Assembly (NCBI GenBank): GCA_031279175.1
Contig: JAITJA010000074.1
Location: 1-25,292 of the forward strand
Reading direction: 5' to 3'
DNA from: Odoribacteraceae bacterium
GTDB lineage: Bacteria; Bacteroidota; Bacteroidia; Bacteroidales; Marinifilaceae
Length of the DNA stretch: 25,292 nucleotides
Shown: in pieces, positions 1 to 7,993 of the stretch
Position numbering within the stretch: position 1 is the stretch's first letter
Layout: each line of letters starts with the position of its first letter
Translations under genes and position numbers: made by a program
The notes under the pieces: model-generated
The model's input: the letters and a program-made list of their open reading frames with translations, nothing else
Databases searched by the model: none
What the model was told of the DNA's origin: nothing

Positions 1-1
1 C

Positions 2-403
2 CCCTCGTCCCCCCCGGGCGAGGAGCGGGATTTGACGATCGACCCCGGGAAGTTCTTCCAACCCCGGCGGCTCGCGCGGGAAAATAAACCCGCTCCCTCC
101 TCTTGCTCCCCCCTCCCCCGGGCCGTCATCGAGGTGGATCTACATGCCGACACGCTGTTAGATACCCTCGCCGGCATGGAGAGCAGGGACGTGCTCGAGC
201 ACCAGATGGAGGTCTTTCATCGCGTCATGGAGGAATACGCGTCGTGCCGTGGCCAGCAGATTATTTTCATTCACGGCAAGGGGAACGGCGTTCTCAGGCA
301 GAACTTGTACCGCGAGCTCCGCGTGAGATATAAAAGACACCACTACAACTACGCCCCGTTCCAGAAATACGGCCACGGGGCAACAATCGTCACGATAAGA
401 TAG
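2..403 (+). CDS. DUF2027/Smr-domain protein, C-terminal part (5' end outside window)
   Basis: The frame is open from the first bases of the window, so the gene is cut at its 5' end and only about 133 residues are visible. A low-complexity, proline- and basic-rich linker leads into a Smr-like domain that starts at EVDLHADTLLD and contains the hallmark FIHGKGNGVLR. It ends with YGHGATIVTIR, as Bacteroidales DUF2027 proteins do. Smr domains (MutS2 C-terminus family) bind or nick branched nucleic acids; the role of DUF2027 proteins is not established. A TTG at 32 could serve as a start, but the linker continues upstream of it without a stop, and DUF2027 proteins normally carry a further N-terminal domain, so truncation by the window edge is the better reading. 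No clear terminator follows the TAG stop. Confidence 0.85.
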   Translation, partial: PSSPPGEERDLTIDPGKFFQPRRLARENKPAPSSCSPLPRAVIEVDLHADTLLDTLAGMESRDVLEHQMEVFHRVMEEYASCRGQQIIFIHGKGNGVLRQNLYRELRVRYKRHHYNYAPFQKYGHGATIVTIR

Positions 404-472
404 AATAGCCGCGCCGCGTTTCATCAAAACGAGAGGCAGCGATACCGCGTTTACACGATAAACGGGAAGGGG

Positions 473-480
473 TACTTTCG
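473..480 (+). promoter_or_regulatory. Putative -7 box TACTTTCG for the exonuclease gene
   Basis: TACTTTCG fits the pattern TANNTTYG that recurs before genes in this window. It would start transcription near 487, about 13 bases before the ATG at 500. A -33 TTG is not obvious. Confidence 0.45.
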
Positions 481-499
481 CGTTTTAAATTTTTGCACC

Positions 500-1012
500 A
501 TGAAAAAAAGATTTATCGCGGAAAACTTCGCTGCTATTGATTTCGAAACGGCAAACTTGCAGCGATCCAGTATTTGTAGTATCGGGGTCGTCATCGTGCG
601 CGAAAGGCGCATCACGGAGCGGATTTATCGCCTCGTGCGGCCCGTCCCGAATTATTATAGCTCTTGGGCAACGCGCGTGCACGGGCTGAGTTATCAAGAC
701 ACGGACCTCGCGCCGGACTTCCCGCGGGCCTGGGAAGACGTGCACGAGGCCGCGCGGTCGTTGCCGTTCGTCGCGCACAACAGCGCCTTCGAGCAGGAGT
801 GCTTGCAGGAGGTATATGGCAGGTATGGCCTGGAGTATCCTTATTACGAGTTCCATTGCACTTTCCGGACGGCCACCTTCCGGCTGCCGTGGCTCTGTAA
901 TCATCGCCTGCATACCGTCTCCGCCTATCTCGGGCACACCTCCCACGCGCGTCATCACGCCCTGCACGACGCCGAGGCTTGCGCGATGATCGCGTTGCAC
1001 CTTTTCGCTTGA
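500..1012 (+). CDS. DnaQ-like 3'-5' exonuclease (DEDDh family)
   Basis: A 170-residue single-domain protein of the DnaQ/epsilon exonuclease superfamily, expected to remove nucleotides from 3' ends of DNA or RNA with two metal ions. Exo I is AAIDFET (D14, E16). Exo II is VAHNSAFE (H93, N94, E98). Exo III is HHALHDAEA (H152, four residues, D157), which makes it the DEDDh type. The exo II acidic residue is Glu98, where most DnaQ relatives have Asp (HNxxFD). The ATG at 500 follows a -7-like box by 20 bases and gives the family's expected N-terminus only a few residues before the first beta strand. It stands alone between the Smr protein and the acetyltransferase. The cellular substrate cannot be told from sequence. 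Confidence 0.88.
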   Translation: MKKRFIAENFAAIDFETANLQRSSICSIGVVIVRERRITERIYRLVRPVPNYYSSWATRVHGLSYQDTDLAPDFPRAWEDVHEAARSLPFVAHNSAFEQECLQEVYGRYGLEYPYYEFHCTFRTATFRLPWLCNHRLHTVSAYLGHTSHARHHALHDAEACAMIALHLFA

Positions 1013-1105
1013 ACGGGGTCGACGTTTCCGCCGGCGGGACGCGCGGGAATATCCCCGGCGAGGAGATTTGATCACGCGGGGAACGGGAGTCTCGCGCCGC
1101 TCCCC

Positions 1106-1113
1106 TATCTTCG
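1106..1113 (+). promoter_or_regulatory. Putative -7 box TATCTTCG for the GNAT gene
   Basis: TATCTTCG matches TANNTTYG and lies 18 bases before the ATG at 1132, predicting a leader of about 12 bases. No convincing -33 element is visible. Confidence 0.5.
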
Positions 1114-1131
1114 CGAGAAAAAAGCAACGCC

Positions 1132-2154
1132 ATGGAAAATGCCACCCGGGAAGAGCTTGTCGACATCTGGCACGACTGCTTTGATGTCAGCGACGAGTTC
1201 GTCCGCCTCTATTTTACCGCCAAGTACCGCCCGGGACGTGCCCGCGCGTACAGGGAAAACGGGCGCGTCGTCGCCTCCCTGATCCTCGTGCCTTACCGCG
1301 CCGCCACCCCCGGCCGGGTCGTCGACCTCGCTTACGTGGCCGGGGCCTGCACCCGCGAGGAGCGCCGCGGCGAGGGGATCATGACGCGCCTTCTTGCCGA
1401 CTCCCTCCGCGACGCGCGGGCGGGCGGCTATGCCCTCTCGGCGCTCATCCCCTCCGGGGAGGGGCTATTCGAATATTACAAGCGCTCGGGATATTCCGCT
1501 GTCTTCGACCGGGCGCGTGTCGAGGAGCGCGACGACGGGCATGACTACCCGCTCTCCGTCACGCGGGAGATCTCCCCGGGCGAGGCCCGCGCCTTTCTTG
1601 ACGCTCGCCTCCCCCCGTCCGGCACGCGCGTGCTCCACGATAGCGAGGATTTCGAGGCGATTGCCGAAGAGCTTGCCCTCTCCGGTGGCGCGATCATTGC
1701 CGCCTTCTCGCCGGGAGATCTCATCGAGGGGGTTGCCCTCGTCGCCCCGGAAGACGGGAAAGTGATCATCAAGGAAGAGATAAGCGACACCCCGGGGGCG
1801 CGCCACGCGCTGGCCCGGGCAATCACCACGTGCTGGCCGGGAAAAAAGCAGGAGTGGACGAGAATACCCGGCCCCGCCGACGCGACAAAGCCTTACGGGA
1901 TGGCGCGCGTGCTGGACGCGGGGTTATTCCTCCGGTTACATGCCGCGCGCCACCCCGGCCAATGTCGCCTCCTGCAGGTTGTCGACGAGATCATCCCCGG
2001 CAACAACGGAACCTTCGCGCTCGAGCACGGGCATTGCCGGCGCGTCCAGGGCGTTACCGGGAGGTCGGTGGAGCGAATGAACATCGAGGAGTTAACCGGC
2101 TTCCTGTTGCGCGACGATATTTACCCGCCTTACATGAACTTGATGATGGATTGA
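1132..2154 (+). CDS. GNAT family N-acetyltransferase, Eis-like layout
   Basis: A 340-residue protein with an N-terminal GNAT fold. The acetyl-CoA pyrophosphate loop is REERRGEGI (about residues 75-83), preceded by the strand RVVDLAYVAGA and followed by the helix MTRLLADSLRDAR. The motif B region is ALSALIPSGEGLFEYYKRSGY (residues 101-121, Y121 last). Residues after about 140 form a second, weaker domain, and the C-terminus (VERMNIEELTGFLL) resembles the tail of Eis-type acetyltransferases, which have two GNAT-like domains and an SCP2-like end. Family members transfer acetyl groups to amines on small molecules or proteins; the substrate here is unknown. Transcription is from its own promoter-like box; the stop is followed by the hairpin at 2187-2217. 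Confidence 0.85.
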   Translation: MENATREELVDIWHDCFDVSDEFVRLYFTAKYRPGRARAYRENGRVVASLILVPYRAATPGRVVDLAYVAGACTREERRGEGIMTRLLADSLRDARAGGYALSALIPSGEGLFEYYKRSGYSAVFDRARVEERDDGHDYPLSVTREISPGEARAFLDARLPPSGTRVLHDSEDFEAIAEELALSGGAIIAAFSPGDLIEGVALVAPEDGKVIIKEEISDTPGARHALARAITTCWPGKKQEWTRIPGPADATKPYGMARVLDAGLFLRLHAARHPGQCRLLQVVDEIIPGNNGTFALEHGHCRRVQGVTGRSVERMNIEELTGFLLRDDIYPPYMNLMMD

Positions 2155-2177
2155 CCCCGGCCTCTTGTCATCCCTTT

Positions 2178-2217
2178 AAAAAAACAGATCGACCGTTCCC
2201 TCGCGGGGCGGTCGATC
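2178..2217 (-). terminator. Intrinsic terminator after the receptor/lipoprotein operon
   Basis: GATCGACCG at 2187-2195 pairs with CGGTCGATC at 2209-2217 to form a 9-bp stem. Read on the minus strand it is followed almost at once by seven T's (the A run at 2178-2184), so it ends the minus-strand operon. On the plus strand the T tract is poor, but the hairpin may still slow transcription from the GNAT gene. Confidence 0.85.
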
Positions 2218-2247
2218 CGGGTTTATTTGTTATCGTATCCTTGTTGG

Positions 2248-3690
2248 TCAGTAGACGGTGTTTTGCGGATCGAAGTTACACCATCCCGTCATCCAGTTAG
2301 ACGCGGCGCTCTCCGTCGGGCTGAAAGCGCCGATATAGCTTACCTTCTCGAACCACGAGGAGACGAGGGAATTTGTCCAGGCGGCCGCACCCAGGGGACT
2401 ACCTGTTGCCGGGAACACCGCGATGGAAGAGGTCGTGAAGGGAGTGCCGGACAGCTTTGCCCCGGCGATCGACGCGAAGAGGCTATTGCCTCCCCCGGCC
2501 CGCGAGAAATATTCCGAGGCGAACGTCCCGGGGTCTTCGTCGTTCCATTGTGACCCGTTGGCCCACGCTTGCGCGTCCTGGAAATTCTTGTACATGCCGG
2601 CGAAGGCGCAGTTCGTGACATTCAGCAGCCCGTCGGTAGCCCATTGCCGGGTGGTAGATCCCTTGTCATTCTCGATGATCAGGCCGATGGGGTAGGCGAC
2701 GGCGAGGGAATTAAAGACGCTCAGCTGGGTATTGCGGCGGAGGTGGAAGGCGGCCTGGAAGCGCGCGCCGGTAGAGCTACCGTTAACGCCGGCCTGGTCG
2801 GTGTAGGTAGCGGGGTCGGCGACGGGGCCGACGAGCGTCACGTTGGCGAAGACGGGCCGCGTAAAGTTGCCTGGCGTGGAAGAGGCGTTGGCGTTATTAT
2901 CGGATTCGAAGCCGTTCGACGCGGATTTGTCGCCGACGCGCGGGTCGCGCACGGCAATGGCGAACTGGATTTTCCCGCTGAAGCCGTTGTCGGTGTCGAA
3001 ATCATCGTCCCAGCTACCGTCGGCGACGAGGTAGCGGGCATTGACCGTCCCGCCGAACCACTCGAAGGCGTCGTCGCCGGAGCGCGATACTTGCAGGTGG
3101 TCGAGGGTCGTGCCGGAGCCGACAGAGCCGAAGGTGATGCCGTTGATCTCGTTGTCGGGGGAGTACTCGACGCCGGCGAACTCGACCCGGACGTAGCTTA
3201 ACACGCCGGAGTTGTCGGCGGGGTCACTACCGCCGTGGTTCGAGCGCACGCCGCCCTCGATGGTTTGCTCCCCCATGTTATTGGGGGCTTTCCCGAGGAG
3301 GATAATGCCTCCCCAGTCGCCCGCGGCGCGTTGCCCGGGAGCCCGGGCCGAGGTAAAGACGATGGGGCGTTCGCGCGTGCCTTGCGCGATGATTTTCCCG
3401 CCGCGTTCGACGATGAGCGTACCGCACGTGGATTTCTCTCCTTTAATAATAACGCCCGGTTCGATCGTGAGCGTGACCCCGTTTGGCACGTAGACGAAGC
3501 CGCGGAGATTGTAAGTGTTCGGGTAGGAGAGGGTCGTGTTGACCGTGATCTCGAAATTTTCCTTTGACCCGTCGCCGAGGTCGAATGTTTGCGGGACGAC
3601 GGGCGTCTCGTTGTTGTCATCCCCGTCGCAACCCGCGAGGAGGGCACATGCCACGAGCGCGATGCCCGTGAAAAGTCTGTTTGTTTTCAT
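2248..3690 (-). CDS. Lipoprotein with beta-helix-like repeats, partner of TonB-dependent receptor
   Basis: A 480-residue predicted lipoprotein. The N-terminal signal ends in the lipobox LLAGC (Cys20), followed by an acidic DGDDNNE stretch like the export signal that sends Bacteroidota lipoproteins to the cell surface. The rest is rich in Gly, Asn, Asp and short beta strands. It includes a GVTLTIEPGVIIKG region and a later DDAFEWFGGTVNARYLV / DDDFDTDNGFSGKIQFAI region, a pattern I associate with beta-helix proteins found beside TonB-dependent receptors in Flavobacteriia and Bacteroidales. It starts 18 bases after the receptor gene and shares its operon, so it probably binds or presents the receptor's ligand at the surface. 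It is not a SusD homologue by visible sequence. The ligand is unknown. Confidence 0.75.
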   Translation of the reverse strand: MKTNRLFTGIALVACALLAGCDGDDNNETPVVPQTFDLGDGSKENFEITVNTTLSYPNTYNLRGFVYVPNGVTLTIEPGVIIKGEKSTCGTLIVERGGKIIAQGTRERPIVFTSARAPGQRAAGDWGGIILLGKAPNNMGEQTIEGGVRSNHGGSDPADNSGVLSYVRVEFAGVEYSPDNEINGITFGSVGSGTTLDHLQVSRSGDDAFEWFGGTVNARYLVADGSWDDDFDTDNGFSGKIQFAIAVRDPRVGDKSASNGFESDNNANASSTPGNFTRPVFANVTLVGPVADPATYTDQAGVNGSSTGARFQAAFHLRRNTQLSVFNSLAVAYPIGLIIENDKGSTTRQWATDGLLNVTNCAFAGMYKNFQDAQAWANGSQWNDEDPGTFASEYFSRAGGGNSLFASIAGAKLSGTPFTTSSIAVFPATGSPLGAAAWTNSLVSSWFEKVSYIGAFSPTESAASNWMTGWCNFDPQNTVY

Positions 3691-3708
3691 GTAAAAAGAA
3701 TTTTGAGG

Positions 3709-6507
3709 TTACTCTATTTTTAAAGTGATCCCGGCGCTTACCGAGCAGCCGGGGCGATATTTGCGCGTGATTTGTTCTCTCTGGTAGGTCTTCCCCTCGC
3801 TCGTGAAGCGTGGAAACTGCTTGTAGACCACGGGCGCGGAGAGCAGGTCTTTGACGGACAGGTGGATCTCGGCGCGTCCCAGGCGGAGGCGGGCGCTCGC
3901 GTCGACGAGGTCGCGGGGCATCTCGTAAGAGTCCGGGATAAGCGTGTTCACGTCCGGGAGGACGCTATTTGATTTCCCGAGGCCGACGATTCGTTTCCCG
4001 ACGCGGTTATAGAGCAGCGACACGTGCAGCCCGTTTTTTTCGTGGAACACCCCGGCGTTGAGGACGTACGGGGATTGTCCTTGCATCGGGCGATCTGGCT
4101 CGGAGACCACCTCGCCGGGAGCGAAGCGGACGTTACTCTTGATCCAGGCGACGTTAAGCAGGGTGGTGATACTCCCGAAGCGTTGGCGCGCGTCCACCTC
4201 CACGCCCCAGTTGACGGCCTCCCGGGCATTCTCGTAATTATAGCGGAGAGAGCCGCCCATGTCCACGAAAGTCCATTCGATGGGCGACCGGAAGTGCTTG
4301 TAGAAGAGGGCGACGCTGATGCTCTCGCCGGGCGAGGGATAATACTCGTGGCGCAGGTCGAGGTTATCGATCGTGGCGGCCGCGAGGTTCTCGTTTCCGC
4401 CGATCTCGCTAAAAAGGTCGAAGTCATAATAGACGGTGGGGGAGATCTCGCGCGGGTCCGGGCGGTTGATAGAGCGCCCGTAGGCGACGCGCGTCTGGTG
4501 TTTGCCTCGCGAGTACCGTGCACTGATCGAGGGGAAAATGCCGGTGTCATGCTCCCGTCGGGTAGTTGTCAGCGTGAGTTCCGGGGCGTCGGAGCGGTCG
4601 CGCGTGAGGCGCGTGCGATAATATTCGGCGCGCGCCCCGGCCCGGACCCCGAGCTCCCCCCGCTTGATTTCGATGGCGGCATACCCGGCGACGAGAGTCG
4701 TGGCGGCATTGAAGGCGCTTGTTTTCCGGGAGATCTCGTCGATATAGACCTTGTCGGCGCCCAGGTACTGTTCCTGGAGCATCTCCTGGAAGGGGAGGCG
4801 GAGGTACACCTGCCGTTCGTCGCTCGAGAGCTTGTCATAGCGATAAATAAACTCCCTGGGGGACAGCTCCCGCTCGCGAAATTCCCCGAGCAGGCCCGTC
4901 TCCAGCGCGACGCCGCGGAGGGGGCGCTTGTAATCGGCCCGGGTGGTAATCCCGTGGTCGCGCGAGTACTGGAAATAGCGCGTAATGCTCTCGTTTACCG
5001 GGACGACGGTAGGGATATCCGCCGCGGAGCCGATGCCCTCGTGATAGGTGATGATCCGGCGATCCGGTTCGTTTCGCGTGGCGATGGAGTAGCCGGCTTC
5101 CCAGGAGAGTCGCGCGTCCTTACCGGCCTCGTGGCTCCCCGCGAACTGCCCGGCGTAGGTTGCCCGCGACGCGTATCGCATCTCCGTTTGCACGCGGTAA
5201 TACATGCTACTCATGTCCTTGATCCCGGCCCGTTCGATGAGGCGATTATTCCCGAGGACATTCAGGATATTCTTCCACTCGAGGCGATGTCCCGGCGCGG
5301 GTTTCCATGTCCAGTCGTGCAAGAGCCCCACGCGGGCGTCTCTCGAGTAGCGGTTATCGATATAATCGTCGAGATAGACGGGGGCGTCCGCGGCGGCGGA
5401 ATAAATGCCGTACCGCGCGTTTTTCATGCCCGTGACGCGGGTAAAGGAGTAGCTGTACGCGAGCGCGGTGACACTTCCCAGCTCCCCTCGCGCCCCCTCG
5501 AATCGCCGGGCGAGGAGCATCGACAGGCGAACGTCGGGCAAAGTCGCGGATTGCTTGATGCTCCAGTCGTTATTGAAGCCCTCGCGCGTCAGGCGGGTGA
5601 TCGCGGCGGGACTGGCGTCGGGGTCCAGCCGCGCGGGGAAGTCGCTGGCCAGCGCGCGTTTCCCCGCGTCGAACCCGAGGAAGTCCGTGGCGCTGCCCGG
5701 GTTATGGCGCGACTGCCGGGAGCCCGCCCGGGTATTCATGCCGGTGGCGATGCCGATCTCGAGGCGGTTCTCGTCGGGAACGCCGCGGGTGATGACGCGG
5801 ACGAAGGCCCCGGAGAAGTCCGCGGGGATCTCCGGCGACGGCGATTTATAGACGATGAGGTGGTCGATCTGGCTGCCCGGGACGAGGTCGAAGGGGAAGG
5901 CGCGACCGTCGCCTTCCGTGGGCAGCGTCATGCCGTTCAACCAGGTAGCGTTGTACCGGGCCGGTAGCCCGCGGGCGACGATGAAGCGATCCTCGATGAC
6001 CGTGACGCCCGGGACGCGCCGCATGACCTCGGAGGCGAGGCGGTCGGGCGTCTTGGCGATTTGCGCGGAGGAGACGCCGCTGGCCACCCCAGTCATTTGT
6101 CGAATGGTGTTGACCATGCCGTTTTCCGTGTCCCGGCGGGCGCGGGCGCTGACGACGACTTCGTTGATCAGCGTGGCGCTGCTCTCGAGGGCCACGTCGA
6201 CGCGTACTTCACCGCCGTTGTTCAGGGCGACTTTCTTCTCGACGCTTTTGTAAGATATGTAACTGATGGCGAGCGTGCAGCTGTCGCCCTCGACGCGGTT
6301 CACGCGGTAGTGTCCTCCCGTGTCGGTGACGGCGCCACGGTGCTCGCCCTTGAGCAGGACGGTGACGCCAACGAGGGGCTCGCCGGTGGAAGCGTCGGTC
6401 ACGCGACCCTCGACGACGACCGGCGGGTCGATTTCTCGAGCCGTTACCGTGCCGGGCGCGAGGAGGAGTGCAACGAGGAGAGCGTGTACGCGTGTTGTTC
6501 TTTTCAT
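3709..6507 (-). CDS. TonB-dependent outer membrane receptor with CarboxypepD_reg-like domain
   Basis: A 932-residue receptor for energy-dependent uptake across the outer membrane. A signal peptide (about residues 1-23) is followed by a CarboxypepD_reg-like beta-sandwich (about 30-112: VVEGRVTDASTGEPLVGVTV, then TDTGGHYRV). The plug domain (about 120-245) contains RVPGVTVIEDRFIVARGLP and SFSGAFVRV-like strands. The remainder is the beta-barrel, rich in aromatic strands and ending SVSAGITLKIE. No SusD gene follows; instead a beta-helix-like lipoprotein does, so this is not a classical glycan SusC/D pair. The receptor resembles the class with a long N-terminal extension and 'RGLPARYN' plug motif seen in many non-glycan receptors. 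A -7-like box lies 22 bases before the start. Substrate is not inferable. Confidence 0.92.
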   Translation of the reverse strand: MKRTTRVHALLVALLLAPGTVTAREIDPPVVVEGRVTDASTGEPLVGVTVLLKGEHRGAVTDTGGHYRVNRVEGDSCTLAISYISYKSVEKKVALNNGGEVRVDVALESSATLINEVVVSARARRDTENGMVNTIRQMTGVASGVSSAQIAKTPDRLASEVMRRVPGVTVIEDRFIVARGLPARYNATWLNGMTLPTEGDGRAFPFDLVPGSQIDHLIVYKSPSPEIPADFSGAFVRVITRGVPDENRLEIGIATGMNTRAGSRQSRHNPGSATDFLGFDAGKRALASDFPARLDPDASPAAITRLTREGFNNDWSIKQSATLPDVRLSMLLARRFEGARGELGSVTALAYSYSFTRVTGMKNARYGIYSAAADAPVYLDDYIDNRYSRDARVGLLHDWTWKPAPGHRLEWKNILNVLGNNRLIERAGIKDMSSMYYRVQTEMRYASRATYAGQFAGSHEAGKDARLSWEAGYSIATRNEPDRRIITYHEGIGSAADIPTVVPVNESITRYFQYSRDHGITTRADYKRPLRGVALETGLLGEFRERELSPREFIYRYDKLSSDERQVYLRLPFQEMLQEQYLGADKVYIDEISRKTSAFNAATTLVAGYAAIEIKRGELGVRAGARAEYYRTRLTRDRSDAPELTLTTTRREHDTGIFPSISARYSRGKHQTRVAYGRSINRPDPREISPTVYYDFDLFSEIGGNENLAAATIDNLDLRHEYYPSPGESISVALFYKHFRSPIEWTFVDMGGSLRYNYENAREAVNWGVEVDARQRFGSITTLLNVAWIKSNVRFAPGEVVSEPDRPMQGQSPYVLNAGVFHEKNGLHVSLLYNRVGKRIVGLGKSNSVLPDVNTLIPDSYEMPRDLVDASARLRLGRAEIHLSVKDLLSAPVVYKQFPRFTSEGKTYQREQITRKYRPGCSVSAGITLKIE

Positions 6508-6852
6508 GTTTTTTCGTCTTTTACGCCGCGAACGTACGGGTGGGATATTACCTCCCGGTTACATTTATTTTACAACCCCGTGAACTCTCGTTTTCTCCCT
6601 GGCCATCTCTCTCTCGTTCGTTTCCGGTTCTTTTCCCCCGGTTTTTGCTCCCGCGACGGGGGAGTATCGTCCATCCGTCTTGTTTCCTGTTTTCTCGCGC
6701 GGGAGATTCTCCACCCCTCTCTCCCCTTTCCTCGTGGTAAATCCCTTGTCGCGCTCGCCGCGTCGTCCATGTAACGAGGTGGCAAGTCGTTCTTTCCCAG
6801 ATTGCTATCGACCGTCCTCACCCCCTCCCTGCCCGTGTCCTTTTATCTATTA
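6508..6852. other. Non-coding gap upstream of receptor, pyrimidine-rich on the plus strand
   Basis: No credible gene is seen. The plus strand from about 6575 to 6840 is strongly C/T-rich, with few purine runs. Only the receptor's promoter-like box near 6529 was recognised. Short frames here have no family resemblance. Confidence 0.6.
6529..6536 (-). promoter_or_regulatory. Putative -7 box TACGTTCG for the receptor operon
   Basis: CGAACGTA on the plus strand reads TACGTTCG on the minus strand and fits TANNTTYG. It predicts a start near 6522 and a leader of about 15 bases before the ATG at 6507. No TTG lies at the right distance upstream. Confidence 0.4.
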
Positions 6853-7284
6853 TTTGAACTCAAACATGGAATATTTGAGCTCAAATAAAAATTATTTGAA
6901 CTCAAATAATTTTTATTTGAACTCAAACAAAAAATATTTGAACTCAAATAATCATTATTTGAACTCAAATAAAAAGTATTTGTGCTCAAACAATTATTAT
7001 TTGAGCTCAAATAAAAAATATTTGAACTCAAATAATTAATATTTGAACTCAAATAAAAAGTATTTGAGCTCAAATAATTCGTGTTTGAGCTCAAACAAAA
7101 AATATTTGAGTTCAAATAAAAAATATTTGAGCTCAAATAATTCGTGATTGAGTTCAAATAAAAAATATTTGAGTTCAAATAAAAAATATTTGAGCTCAAA
7201 CAAAAACTATTTGAGCTCAAATAAAAAGTATTTGAGTTCAAATATTTTGTATTTGAGCTCAAACAAAAAATGTTTGAAGTCTAA
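6853..7284. repeat. Array 1: 21 palindromic units at exact 21-bp pitch (core TTTGARYTCAAA)
   Basis: Twenty-one units start at 6853 and recur every 21 bp without any indel up to 7273. Each has a 12-bp core TTTGARYTCAAA, often extended to the 16-bp palindrome TATTTGAGCTCAAATA, and a 9-bp spacer that is A/T-rich (commonly TAAAAAATA). The last unit (TTTGAAGTCTAA) is decayed. Core GAACTC occurs only in units 1-10 and its complement GAGTTC only in units 13-19; symmetric GAGCTC occurs in both halves. Spacers with AAAAA and AATT alternate through units 2-12, a 42-bp superperiod. The array is AT-rich inside a GC-rich region. The plus reading frame has stops at 7037 and 7145, so it is not one gene on that strand. 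It lies downstream of rnhA and upstream of the receptor operon. Confidence 0.97.
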
Positions 7285-7500
7285 TAACGAGATGGTTATG
7301 AAAGAAGATTTCAGGCATGAAAGGAGCTCCCAGGGATGGCAGGGAGTCTACCGGGCATCGGCGAGTAAAAACGGGACGGGGGGACGCGAGCGGTAAAAGA
7401 ATAAATCAACGGAACGCGGCGAGAGCGCGAGAGGGACGGCGGCGCGGGAAAATATCCCGCGAGGCATTGTTAATCTTCCGGTTGGGGCTTGAAAAGCGCG
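7285..7500. other. Gap between array 1 and rnhA, with a small stem-loop
   Basis: No gene is seen. CGCGGGA at 7443-7449 pairs with TCCCGCG at 7455-7461 around a 5-base loop. It lies downstream of rnhA on the minus strand but lacks a T run, so a terminator role is uncertain. Confidence 0.45.
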
Positions 7501-7992
7501 TTAAATGATCTTCCCGGGGGCGTTGTTTTCCATTTCCTGCTCCTCGTAGTAGTCGTCGACCAGCGGGGTGGTCGTCCAGGAAGCGGTGGTGGCCAACTTG
7601 TCGCAACGCTCGTTCCACTCGACGTTCGCGTGTCCGGGGACCCACTCGAAGTGGACGTTGTACTCCCGGTACAAGCGCAAGAAACGACGCCACAAGTCCG
7701 GGTTTTTCTTGTTGTGGAAGCCCGCGCCCTCCCACTTGAACACCCAGCGTTTCTCGACGGCGTCCACGATGTAGCGCGAGTCGGTGTAAATCTTCACGTG
7801 AAAGTGCTTTTGTTTCAGGGCCTCCAGGGCGATGATCACGGCGAGCAGCTCCATGCGATTGTTCGTTGTTAAACGGTAGCCGGCAGAGAGTTCCTTGCGA
7901 TGAGCGTTATAGAGCATGACCACGCCGTAGCCGCCGGGGCCGGGATTTCCACGGGACGAGCCGTCGGTGTAGATGATCACGGTTCCTTCCAT
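7501..7992 (-). CDS. rnhA: Ribonuclease HI
   Basis: A 163-residue type 1 RNase H, which cuts the RNA strand of RNA-DNA hybrids (R-loops, replication primers). All catalytic residues are visible: D10 in IYTDGSSRGNPGPGGYG, E48 in NNRMELLAVI, D71 in YTDSRYIVDAV and D131 in NERCDKLA, with the loop histidine H121 in VPGHANVEWNE. Length is normal for the family, with a short acidic tail (DDYYEEQEMENN). The ATG is separated by one base from the stop of the upstream 114-residue gene, so translation is probably coupled. It is the last gene of the minus-strand operon that begins with mlaE; array 1 follows downstream. Confidence 0.97.
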   Translation of the reverse strand: MEGTVIIYTDGSSRGNPGPGGYGVVMLYNAHRKELSAGYRLTTNNRMELLAVIIALEALKQKHFHVKIYTDSRYIVDAVEKRWVFKWEGAGFHNKKNPDLWRRFLRLYREYNVHFEWVPGHANVEWNERCDKLATTASWTTTPLVDDYYEEQEMENNAPGKII

Positions 7993-7993
7993 G

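Noticed and set aside
4024..5967. 647-codon open frame on the plus strand opposite the TonB-dependent receptor
   Set aside because: It is a shadow frame caused by GC-rich codon use in the receptor gene. Its translation resembles no family, and the minus strand carries a complete receptor.
6843..7262. 139-codon minus-strand frame across array 1 (heptads such as YLSSNIF)
   Set aside because: It starts at TTG, has no promoter, and is the reading expected of an AT-rich 21-bp repeat. The plus frame over the same repeat is broken by two stops.
6853..7284. CRISPR array
   Set aside because: Repeats are too short, spacers are only 9 bp and themselves repetitive, and no cas genes are near.
7401..7735. 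109-codon minus-strand frame overlapping the 3' end of rnhA
   Set aside because: It is out of frame with rnhA, whose catalytic residues are all present; its translation has no recognisable feature.
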